Notes under the pieces: generated by a model
The model's input: the letters and a program-made list of their open reading frames with translations, nothing else
Databases searched by the model: none
Told to the model about the DNA's origin: nothing
Part shown: one piece after another, positions 1-4,905 of the stretch
Layout: every line of letters starts with the position of its first letter
How positions within the stretch are numbered: the first letter of the stretch is position 1
Source: Eudoraea sp.
Lineage (GTDB): Bacteria > Bacteroidota > Bacteroidia > Flavobacteriales > Flavobacteriaceae
Reading direction: 5' to 3'
DNA length: 5,229 nucleotides
Assembly (NCBI GenBank): GCA_013042925.1
Contig: JABDPH010000389.1
Coordinates: forward strand, 1-5,229
Position numbers and translations under genes: made by a program

Positions 1-380
1 TCACCCATCCAAACAAGACCATTAATTTCAATTGCTGCCATAGATTTAGTGAAATTGGATGGGAAAAGCAAAAATGGGTCTTCAGACTGCAGTGAAATGA
101 AAGCTTGTTCCACGCCAAATGCAATACTTGGATAATCCTTTAAGTCGTCTAAAAGCCTTTCCTGGCCAAGATGGATATGTGAGCAGGTCCAGGACAATTT
201 GTCCTCAAATTCCGGAATATCATCAATACTGAGGCCTCTGAACAAACCGCATTCCCCAATGCCAAATTTTCCATGATTATTCAGAATTAAAAACCAGGTT
301 TCTTTGTTCTTCAGTATCCCTCGTGAGGTGCCACTTGGTCTTTTAAAGATTAAATCGTATTTCTTGTAAACCGCCTCCAT
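1..380 (-). CDS. menC: o-Succinylbenzoate synthase MenC, N-terminal part (cut by window edge)
   Basis: This is the first 126 codons of MenC, the enolase-superfamily enzyme that dehydrates SHCHC to o-succinylbenzoate in menaquinone synthesis in the cytoplasm. The visible part is the N-terminal capping domain. Typical Bacteroidota MenC signatures are present: KRPSGTSRG near residues 13-21, GIGECGLFRGLS near 43-54, a conserved FGVEQAFISL stretch, and INGLVWMG just before the window edge, where the barrel domain begins. The catalytic Lys and metal-binding acidic residues lie beyond the edge and cannot be checked. The ATG at 380 is the only ATG that keeps the conserved N-terminus. There is no clear Shine-Dalgarno site, which is usual in this phylum. 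Together with menA at the other edge it frames the two-component system as an insertion in a men gene group. Confidence 0.93.
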   Translation of the reverse strand, partial: MEAVYKKYDLIFKRPSGTSRGILKNKETWFLILNNHGKFGIGECGLFRGLSIDDIPEFEDKLSWTCSHIHLGQERLLDDLKDYPSIAFGVEQAFISLQSEDPFLLFPSNFTKSMAAIEINGLVWMG

Positions 381-687
381 ATGAATTGGTGCTAAATTTA
401 ACCATATTTTCAGTCTAAAAATTACAGAATGGAGGAAATAACTAAAAAGTAATATGAATCGCCTGCGCTTTTCAGGGCATAGCTGAATTCTAACGTTTAA
501 ATTGAGTCTGAATAGTTATTGGTCGAAGATATATCCTAAAAAACAGCTCATTTCACTTCTTAAGAGAGATGTAAATACTAAGAGAGTAGCACAATTATAC
601 ATTTGGTTTAGAAATTAATGGTAATTGCCGGGAAAGCTTCTAACCAAAGCTAATGGGTAATTAGGCACAAAGAAATAGGTCAGATAA
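381..687. other. Intergenic region between the hydrolase and menC
   Basis: This 307-bp stretch has no credible ORF on either strand. It must contain the end of the hydrolase transcript and possibly a menC promoter. An imperfect inverted repeat (arms at 602-613 and 638-648) and a short direct repeat TAAGAGAG (561-568 and 579-586) are visible. A TAnnTTTA-like box, TAAATTTA on the minus strand, lies about 20 bp upstream of the menC start but has no -33 TTG. I see no convincing intrinsic terminator with a U-tract behind the hydrolase, so readthrough into menC is possible. None of the ACAACA-type operators found at 3464-4015 occurs here. Confidence 0.6.
602..648. repeat. Imperfect inverted repeat downstream of the hydrolase
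   Basis: The arm TTTGGTTTAGAA (602-613) pairs with TTCTAACCAAA (638-648), with one bulged base and a 24-bp spacer. It lies 39 bp beyond the hydrolase stop codon. In the minus-strand transcript it could form an 11-bp hairpin at the 3' end, but no U-run follows it. It is therefore not a canonical intrinsic terminator. It may be an mRNA-stabilising structure, a Rho-independent site of weak type, or nothing functional. Confidence 0.35.
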
Positions 688-1368
688 TTAAACTTCGATC
701 GAATCTCCTATTGGTAATAAGTGTAATTTCTTGCCGGCTTGCACAAATGCTTCCTGAGCTTTAGCATGGTCTATTTCTATATACCCAAAAGTATCATAAT
801 GATACCCCAGCACGGTATCGCAGGAAACAAAATCTGCAGCCATTACTGCATCTTCTATTCCCATCGTAAAATTGTCGCCAATGGGTAGAATTGCGAGGTC
901 TAATTGATGTGTTAAAGGAATTAATTTCATATCCGTGGTCAAAGCGGTATCTCCGGCTATGTATAGTTGTTTATCATCGGTTGTGACTATAAAACCCCCG
1001 GGCTGACCACCATAAGAGCCATCCGGAAAAGAAGATGTATGTATTGCATTGGTATATTTAACTTTTCCGAAGTCAAAATTCCAACTGCCACCGTGATTCA
1101 TTGGATGTACTTTAAAACCTTTCTCCTGATAATGCATAGCAATCTCATAATTGCTTACAATTACTGAATCAGATCGTTTACCAATGGCCTCTACATCCAA
1201 AATGTGATCCTGATGCGCATGGGTAACCAGGATATATTCTGGATTCAAATCTTCGATATCAACCTTTCCGGCTGCCTTGTCGTTTGCTGTAATAAATGGA
1301 TCTACTAATACCTTGTATTGGCCTATCTCTAATAGTAGGGATGCATGCCCTAAAAAAGTAATTTTCAT
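688..1368 (-). CDS. Metal-dependent hydrolase, metallo-beta-lactamase fold (UPF0173/YtkL type)
   Basis: This is a cytoplasmic 226-residue MBL-fold hydrolase, the usual length for the UPF0173 family, with no signal peptide. The metal ligands are visible: THAHQDH at residues 49-55 (HxHxDH), H110, D140 in the IAGDTAL motif, and H190 in GYHYDTFGYIEID near the C-terminus. The N-terminus MKITFLGHAS carries the family's FLGH turn. The start is a clear ATG. The substrate is not known; members are annotated only as putative metal-dependent hydrolases. The gene starts 24 bp after the histidine kinase stop codon and is probably cotranscribed with it. A minus-strand TAAATTTG box overlaps the kinase stop codon (1388-1395) and could be an internal promoter. 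To my recollection such hydrolases often accompany men genes in flavobacteria, so it may belong to the menaquinone group rather than to signalling. Confidence 0.9.
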   Translation of the reverse strand: MKITFLGHASLLLEIGQYKVLVDPFITANDKAAGKVDIEDLNPEYILVTHAHQDHILDVEAIGKRSDSVIVSNYEIAMHYQEKGFKVHPMNHGGSWNFDFGKVKYTNAIHTSSFPDGSYGGQPGGFIVTTDDKQLYIAGDTALTTDMKLIPLTHQLDLAILPIGDNFTMGIEDAVMAADFVSCDTVLGYHYDTFGYIEIDHAKAQEAFVQAGKKLHLLPIGDSIEV

Positions 1369-1387
1369 GATGTGCGAATTAGTAGTT

Positions 1388-1395
1388 CAAATTTA
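1388..1395 (-). promoter_or_regulatory. Possible internal -7 box for the hydrolase
   Basis: TAAATTTG on the minus strand matches the Bacteroidota -7 consensus TAnnTTTG exactly and begins with the kinase stop codon, 19 bp before the hydrolase ATG. No TTG is found 17-23 bp further upstream; the nearest is at 13 bp. It is therefore at best a weak promoter, and chance is a real alternative in AT-rich DNA. Confidence 0.25.
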
Positions 1396-3351
1396 TTTAA
1401 AATTGAACCAAAAACGAACACCTTCAGTAGTTTTATCAATATTTAGGGTAGATTGTAATTGATTTACAAGGCGCTTCATTAACCTTACGCCCATTGAAGA
1501 ATTGGCTCTTTCTTCGGAGTCTTCACTGAGACACACACCATTATCGGTATACTCAAAGAACCCCTGATCCCCATTTTTTCGCAGGTGGATATATATTTTA
1601 CCATTTTCATCACCCCCGGGAAATGCATATTTGAACGTATTGGACACTAACTCATTAAGTATTAATCCAAAAGGAATAGCCCTGTCTATATCTAATTCAA
1701 CACCTTCTGCGTCAATAGTTATATTAATGTTATGCCCTCCTTTTTTGAATACAGACTGCACACTATTAACCAAACTTTCTATATAACCCTGCATTTCAAT
1801 AACAGACAGGTCGTCATTTTGATATAACTTCTGATGAATCAGGGCCATAGCTTTAACTCTACTTTTACCTTCTTCCAGAGCTTCAATTGCCGCTTTACTT
1901 CGGGTGTTTTTAGTCTGCAAACTCAAAAGGCTGGATACCATTTGCAGGTTATTTTTAACACGATGATGAATTTCTTTAAGTAATGAATCTTTTTCTACAA
2001 GAGAATTCTCAATTATATGCTTTTGTTCAGCAATAAGACGTTGATTTTTTATACTCTTTAAATAGGCATAAACTAATCCGGCAAAACCTAAAAGCGTAAA
2101 AATCAAAGAAATAAAGACTAAGTTAATTTGTTCATCCTTAGCCTGCATTTCATTTCTTGCACGTTCCATCTCCATCTTTTGCGCATCTATCATTCGCTTG
2201 GAATTCTCAATTTCATATTTTGCAACAGTTGAAAGCTGTTGTTTTTTAAGTGAAGAGTCATTGGTGTTTATAGAATCTGCAATCCTGACATTTTTCTTCA
2301 AATAAAAACTTGCATTTTTATAGTCTTGAATCTTGTCAAAATATGCAGCGAGTAATCTATTTTTCTTAATAATATGCTCTATCTTAATGGGCCTCAGTTT
2401 TTCATTTAAAATGTCCCTTGCTTTTTGAAAGTTTTCTAGTTGTAAGTGACAATCGGCAAGAGCCAGGCTATTTTCAATAATATCTTCAGAATATAGACCT
2501 ATAATGTTTTCCTCAATTAAATCTATACTATTTTCTAAATAAGGTAATGCCTCCTCAAATTGCTTAAGTTGCAAATAGGACTTACCAATATTACCTTCTA
2601 TAATACCCTTCAATAATTTGGCATCCTGTAATTCTTTCTCTGTTTTTACCTGGGTAACATCGTTTAAATAAACATCTACATATCCTTTTGCCTTTTTAAA
2701 ATTGCTGAGTGCAACCGAGGAAGATTTGTCTAGAAGTAAATACCGTCCTACATTATTATTGTATTCCGCGAGACCATAGAGATCGCTATTATCAATGGTC
2801 TTTTTCATATCCATGATATAATCTTCCATGGCTTTTCTATGTAAGCCCAGGTTAGAATAAATATCATAAAAGGTAATATTCTCGGAGAAACCTAAATCTC
2901 TTTTCTCCTGTCTGATCTCAACTTGTTTTCCATATAGTTTTAACTGAGAATAGTTGTTATCTATAAGGTCTAACATAACCCTCTTGGTCTGCAGATTAAG
3001 TTTATCCTTTACATTGTACAAGTCATTGGCTATGGCCACACTTTTGTCATAGTCTCCCAAATCATAATAGATCTGAGATTGCATGAGTTTGTAATTATTA
3101 ATCGCCGTTGAATCGCCAGATTTCTCTGCGGTATTTAGATAAACATTAACCTCATCTAACCAATCATAGGCCGAGTTTTCATTATACCTGTATAGCGTAT
3201 TGAAGAAATAATCAAACCTATCCGCAACAGTTCGCTTATCCTTGAATACATCCAATGCATTCTCATCAACGGTATCTAAAACTTGTGCTCCGACACTTTG
3301 AACTAATGAAAGAAAGAATATTACTAAAATTTTACCCAGCGATTTTGCCAT
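1393..3351 (-). CDS. TPR-containing membrane sensor histidine kinase, HisKA_2 family
   Basis: This is the sensor of the two-component system, 652 residues from the ATG at 3351. A longer reading begins at an in-frame TTG at 3375, but the ATG gives an immediate signal peptide (MAKSLGKILVIFFLSLVQSVGA, cleavage predicted near residue 22). The order of parts is: signal peptide; helical TPR-like sensor region at about 30-370 (for example YYDLGDYDKSVAIA, SYLQLKQFEEALPYL); charged coiled coil at about 370-408; one membrane helix at about 410-431; HisKA_2 dimerisation domain with EIHHRVKNNLQ, phospho-acceptor probably H463; and a HATPase domain with N-box LILNELVSN (N566, N571), D-box DNG at 603-605 and G-box MGVRL near 620. 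The TPR region should lie in the periplasm. Cysteine C607 replaces the second glycine of the usual DNGVG. The likely partner is the LytTR regulator at 4093-4845. Operator A and a -7-like box lie upstream, suggesting control by that regulator. Confidence 0.92.
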   Translation of the reverse strand: MAKSLGKILVIFFLSLVQSVGAQVLDTVDENALDVFKDKRTVADRFDYFFNTLYRYNENSAYDWLDEVNVYLNTAEKSGDSTAINNYKLMQSQIYYDLGDYDKSVAIANDLYNVKDKLNLQTKRVMLDLIDNNYSQLKLYGKQVEIRQEKRDLGFSENITFYDIYSNLGLHRKAMEDYIMDMKKTIDNSDLYGLAEYNNNVGRYLLLDKSSSVALSNFKKAKGYVDVYLNDVTQVKTEKELQDAKLLKGIIEGNIGKSYLQLKQFEEALPYLENSIDLIEENIIGLYSEDIIENSLALADCHLQLENFQKARDILNEKLRPIKIEHIIKKNRLLAAYFDKIQDYKNASFYLKKNVRIADSINTNDSSLKKQQLSTVAKYEIENSKRMIDAQKMEMERARNEMQAKDEQINLVFISLIFTLLGFAGLVYAYLKSIKNQRLIAEQKHIIENSLVEKDSLLKEIHHRVKNNLQMVSSLLSLQTKNTRSKAAIEALEEGKSRVKAMALIHQKLYQNDDLSVIEMQGYIESLVNSVQSVFKKGGHNINITIDAEGVELDIDRAIPFGLILNELVSNTFKYAFPGGDENGKIYIHLRKNGDQGFFEYTDNGVCLSEDSEERANSSMGVRLMKRLVNQLQSTLNIDKTTEGVRFWFNFK

Positions 3352-3427
3352 AACAAGCTTAGGGATATTTGCCAAATACTATTTTGATCAGATTAAAATT
3401 ATTAAGTTAAAAACCGTAACAACAATT

Positions 3428-3435
3428 TAAACTTA
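3428..3435 (-). promoter_or_regulatory. Candidate -7 box of the kinase promoter (A)
   Basis: TAAGTTTA on the minus strand matches seven of eight positions of TAnnTTTG. It lies exactly 28 bp downstream of operator A, the same distance as at copy B, and there is no -33 TTG at 17-23 bp. This would give a start near 3421 and a leader of about 70 nt before the kinase ATG. An alternative, more classical arrangement lies just downstream: TTG at 3420-3422, an 18-bp spacer, then TAATTTTA at 3394-3401. Which one is used cannot be decided from sequence; the conserved spacing favours the first as the regulated start. Confidence 0.45.
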
Positions 3436-3463
3436 CTATTAATTCGTATTGTGCTTAAATTTT

Positions 3464-3491
3464 TGTTGTAAAGTAGAATGAAACTGTTGTC
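3464..3491 (-). promoter_or_regulatory. LytTR-type operator A, upstream of the kinase gene
   Basis: On the minus strand, ACAACA at 3486-3491 is repeated at 3465-3470 with a 21-bp period (ACAACA-N15-ACAACA). The spacer ends in CTACTTT, like copy C (CTACTTC). Plus-strand half-sites are TGTTGTA (3464-3470) and TGTTGTC (3485-3491). LytTR-domain regulators such as AgrA, ComE and AlgR are known to bind two direct half-sites about two helical turns apart. The match to copies B and C, with the regulator encoded next door, makes it a probable binding site. Its flanks do not share the extended homology seen between B and C. Confidence 0.65.
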
Positions 3492-3502
3492 TACCATAGA
3501 TA

Positions 3503-3527
3503 TAGTTATAATTGCACCTTATAACTA
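3503..3527. repeat. Perfect inverted repeat next to operator A
   Basis: TAGTTATAA (3503-3511) and TTATAACTA (3519-3527) form perfect 9-bp arms around a 7-bp spacer. It starts 12 bp beyond the distal half-site of operator A, upstream of the kinase promoter. The arms are almost pure AT and no U-tract follows on either strand, so it is not a terminator. It could be the site of a dimeric regulator or an AT-rich cruciform. No similar repeat lies next to copies B or C. Confidence 0.4.
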
Positions 3528-3613
3528 ACTATTTTCATCCTGACTTATTTTACCAAAACACTTTCAATGTTCAGCTGTAATTCATCTGACCTTCTAGATA
3601 AAATACGTTGGTC

Positions 3614-3648
3614 AAATAAAAAAAGACTATACACAAAGCATAGCCTTT
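3614..3648 (-). terminator. Intrinsic terminator 2 (end of sRNA B)
   Basis: On the minus strand, AAAGGCTATGC pairs with GTATAGTCTTT around the 5-nt loop TTTGT, followed by a run of seven T (overlapping the stem), A and TTT. The 11-bp stem contains two G-U wobbles. On the plus strand these become A-C mismatches, so the hairpin is strand-specific and serves transcription towards the kinase gene. It lies about 230 bp before the kinase promoter, and no protein gene ends here, which implies a non-coding transcript upstream of it. Confidence 0.75.
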
Positions 3649-3691
3649 AAACTGAAATTTATTAACGATAAGATTTGGGGTGCTGGTTTAG
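3614..3691 (-). ncRNA. Predicted small RNA B, about 75-78 nt
   Basis: This segment lies between a promoter-like box with operator B and a strong terminator on the same strand. The 5' end near 3691 is inferred from the -7 box; the 3' end is the U-tract of terminator 2. It contains no usable ATG reading frame: the only ATG is inside the terminator stem. The 5' half is predicted unpaired and includes the C-rich stretch CAGCACCCCAAAUC (about 3671-3684), a plausible seed for base-pairing with G-rich mRNA sites. Base-pairing sRNAs driven by two-component regulators are well known elsewhere (for example Qrr or CiaR-controlled RNAs). I recognise no named family. It could instead be a leftover leader fragment. 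Confidence 0.5.
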
Positions 3692-3696
3692 CATTT

Positions 3697-3704
3697 CAAA
3701 TGTA
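3697..3704 (-). promoter_or_regulatory. -7 box of the sRNA B promoter
   Basis: TACATTTG on the minus strand is an exact match to the Bacteroidota -7 consensus TAnnTTTG. It lies 28 bp downstream of operator B. No -33 TTG is present, in line with a promoter that needs an activator. With a start near 3691 the proximal operator half-site would be centred about 45 bp upstream of the start, a usual position for activators touching the polymerase. Confidence 0.55.
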
Positions 3705-3732
3705 TTACCTTGAAATTTAGCATTCTGGTTTT

Positions 3733-3760
3733 TGTTGTGTAAGTGCAGATTTATGTTGTG
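3733..3760 (-). promoter_or_regulatory. LytTR-type operator B, upstream of sRNA B
   Basis: The plus strand shows TGTTGTG at 3733-3739 and again at 3754-3760, a 21-bp period identical to copies A and C. In minus-strand sense this is CACAACA-N14-CACAACA. Similarity to copy C extends beyond the half-sites over roughly 3731-3780, including AAGT after the proximal half-site and GGC(A/T)TTTTAAAG upstream, so B and C look like products of one duplication. It is assigned to the neighbouring LytTR regulator by architecture and location. Confidence 0.68.
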
Positions 3761-3808
3761 AATGGGCATTTTAAAGTCATATTATGCATTTCACCCGATT
3801 TTTTGACC

Positions 3809-3824
3809 TTTCATGGACATGAAA
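3809..3824. repeat. Palindrome between the two sRNA cassettes
   Basis: TTTCATG (3809-3815) and CATGAAA (3818-3824) form perfect 7-bp arms around two bases. It sits between terminator 1 and operator B, about 50 bp upstream of the operator. It has the shape of a site for a dimeric helix-turn-helix regulator, but occurs once in the window and has no U-tract. Chance occurrence is possible. Confidence 0.3.
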
Positions 3825-3867
3825 ATCCAGATCAAAATTCGCCGCTCAATACAAAATGGTCATAATC

Positions 3868-3902
3868 AAAAAGAGCCTTGCCAAAGTAGACAAGACTCTT
3901 TT
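3868..3902 (-). terminator. Intrinsic terminator 1 (end of sRNA C and probably of the regulator mRNA)
   Basis: On the minus strand, AAAAGAGTCTTG pairs with CAAGGCTCTTTT around a 10-nt loop, followed by a T-run (TTTTTG). The 12-bp stem has a single U-G wobble. The same position is a C-A mismatch on the plus strand, which marks the minus strand as the functional one. It lies 190 bp after the regulator stop codon, with operator C and a promoter box in between. It can therefore end both a long regulator transcript and a short RNA begun at promoter C. Confidence 0.75.
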
Positions 3903-3947
3903 ACGAGAACACTATATGAAAATGAAAAAAATTAATCGATTAATTAT
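3868..3947 (-). ncRNA. Predicted small RNA C, about 80 nt
   Basis: This segment lies between the operator C promoter and terminator 1. The 5' end near 3947 is inferred from the -7-like box; the 3' end is the terminator U-tract. There is no ATG on the minus strand within it. Near the 5' end is the self-complementary TTAATCGATTAA (about 3932-3943), followed by a U-rich single-stranded linker (UUUUUUUCAUUUUCAUAUAG) and then the 12-bp terminator stem. Its body is not clearly similar to sRNA B, although promoter, operator and overall plan match. The alternatives are an RNA processed from the 3' UTR of the regulator mRNA, or merely a long 3' UTR. Confidence 0.48.
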
Positions 3948-3952
3948 ACAAC

Positions 3953-3959
3953 CAAATTA
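3953..3959 (-). promoter_or_regulatory. -7-like box of the sRNA C promoter
   Basis: TAATTTG on the minus strand is TAnnTTTG with one spacer base missing. Its TTTG lies 31 bp from the edge of operator C, against 32 bp at copies A and B. There is no -33 TTG. The match is weaker than at B and is supported mainly by the conserved distance to the operator and by the terminator about 80 bp downstream. Confidence 0.4.
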
Positions 3960-3987
3960 TGCCTATTCTCCTCAGTAGAAAAATAAT

Positions 3988-4015
3988 TGTTGTGAAGTAG
4001 CTCAAATGTGTTGTG
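3988..4015 (-). promoter_or_regulatory. LytTR-type operator C, upstream of sRNA C
   Basis: TGTTGTG at 3988-3994 and 4009-4015 on the plus strand repeat with the same 21-bp period as A and B. The minus-strand spacer carries CTACTT directly before the proximal half-site, as in A. Homology with B continues upstream to about 4035. The site begins 77 bp beyond the stop codon of the regulator gene, so the regulator would act on DNA immediately downstream of its own coding sequence. Confidence 0.68.
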
Positions 4016-4092
4016 AGAGGCTTTTTAAAGGCCATAAAGGAGTTATATAGGGTACTATCCTTATATGAAAAAAGCGCTGAAACAGATTAAAA

Positions 4093-4845
4093 TTAAGAGT
4101 TCATGGCTGAAATAATAAACTCTTTAAAATCCTTAGAAATTGGGATCAGAGTATTGTTTATCATAATATCTCTTGAGTTAATTGCATCTATATGATCAAC
4201 GTTGACAATATAGGATTTGTGCGCTCTGTAGAACTTATTCTTAGGTAATTTCTCTAAATAATCCTTTAAAGGAGACCTAACAAGAAATTTTTTGTCAACC
4301 GTATTCACTTCCAGATAAACATTATCTGCTTTTATAAACTGAATATCCCCAAACTGAATTCTATAATAAAGATGCTGCTTTTTAACAAAAATGGAGTCTT
4401 TGAGAACTGAATTGGATACTACTCTATCTTCATCTTCCGGGTGCTGCTGCCCTCCTTCTTTAGTTGAGTAATCAAAATTTGAAAGAGCAATCTCGATGGA
4501 AGTATATAAATCCTGTTGCTCAAAAGGTTTAACAAGGTAGCCATTAGGCTTAACTGTTTTAGCGTTCTCTACAGTTGCTCTGTCAGAGTTGGAAGTAACA
4601 AAAATAAAAGGAATATTGTAGTTCTCTCTTATATGTTTCCCCAGGTCTATTCCAGTTTTGTCGGAAGCTAAAATGATATCAATAAGCACCAGGTCTACAT
4701 GATTGCTTTTTAATACCTCTTCGGCCTGTTCATAAACAATGACATTGTCTACAATTTCATATCCTATTTCCTCCAACATTGATTGCATGTCGTCTGCAAT
4801 AATGACATTATCTTCTACAATAAGAATCTTAATAGCTTGTTCCAA
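4093..4845 (-). CDS. LytTR-family two-component response regulator
   Basis: This is a 250-residue cytoplasmic regulator with a CheY-like receiver (about 5-122) and a C-terminal LytTR DNA-binding domain (about 150-246). The receiver has ILIVEDN with acidic E11/D12, phospho-acceptor D56 (LVLIDIIL), T84 and K106 (LVKPF). The linker at 125-142 is acidic and Gln-rich. The LytTR part shows DIQFIKADNVYLEV, a central basic loop, and FYRAHKSYIVNVDHIDAI. The only start that keeps the first receiver strand is TTG at 4845: a stop codon lies 8 codons upstream in frame, and the first ATG is at codon 20, past D12. It follows menA by 37 bp but has its own promoter-like sequence. The partner kinase is most likely the HisKA_2 protein downstream. 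Three putative LytTR operators follow the gene. Confidence 0.93.
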   Translation of the reverse strand: MEQAIKILIVEDNVIIADDMQSMLEEIGYEIVDNVIVYEQAEEVLKSNHVDLVLIDIILASDKTGIDLGKHIRENYNIPFIFVTSNSDRATVENAKTVKPNGYLVKPFEQQDLYTSIEIALSNFDYSTKEGGQQHPEDEDRVVSNSVLKDSIFVKKQHLYYRIQFGDIQFIKADNVYLEVNTVDKKFLVRSPLKDYLEKLPKNKFYRAHKSYIVNVDHIDAINSRDIMINNTLIPISKDFKEFIISAMNS

Positions 4846-4877
4846 AGTAAGTAAGGGTTTAGTGGGTTACGTCTTCT

Positions 4878-4905
4878 CAAATTTACAAAAAATAATTATA
4901 CACAA
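4878..4905 (-). promoter_or_regulatory. Promoter of the response regulator gene, inside the menA 3' end
   Basis: On the minus strand, TTG (4903-4905), a 17-bp spacer and TAAATTTG (4878-4885) match the Flavobacteriaceae promoter consensus TTG-N17-23-TAnnTTTG completely. The -7 box includes the menA stop codon. A start near 4871 leaves a leader of about 26 nt before the TTG start codon. Unlike the three operator-linked promoters it has a -33 TTG and no ACAACA repeats, which suggests constitutive expression of the regulator. Confidence 0.55.

Noticed and set aside
561..586. Direct repeat TAAGAGAG with an 18-bp period upstream of menC
   Set aside because: Only 8 bp, low complexity, single occurrence, with no matching promoter geometry.
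967..1167. Plus-strand open frame of 66 codons
   Set aside because: It is antisense to the hydrolase, whose metal-binding motifs are all intact; the translation has no family-like features.
1277..1462. Plus-strand open frame of 61 codons
   Set aside because: It spans the hydrolase start and the kinase end in antisense; it looks like a shadow of those genes.
3352..3375. TTG start for the kinase, 8 codons upstream of the ATG
   Set aside because: The ATG at 3351 directly begins a well-formed signal peptide (Lys-positive N-region, hydrophobic core, VGA cleavage site). The extra residues would lengthen the N-region without benefit.
3966..3974. Shine-Dalgarno-like GAGGAG on the minus strand
   Set aside because: No ATG or GTG follows at a useful distance, and Bacteroidota rarely depend on such sites.
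3916..3978. Plus-strand 20-codon frame beginning MKMKKINRL
   Set aside because: It is opposite to every gene and to the strand-specific terminators, has no promoter I can see, and lies across the predicted sRNA C promoter. Short Lys-rich frames are common by chance in AT-rich DNA.
3464..4035. CRISPR-like or transposon-end interpretation of the TGTTGTG repeats
   Set aside because: The repeats are short, come in pairs with a fixed 21-bp period, and are far apart without uniform spacers; there are no inverted ends, target duplications or transposase.
4018..4035. GGCTTTTTAAAGGCC as a terminator of the regulator gene
   Set aside because: The stem is short with a bulge and no U-tract follows on the minus strand; the convincing terminator lies further on at 3868-3902.
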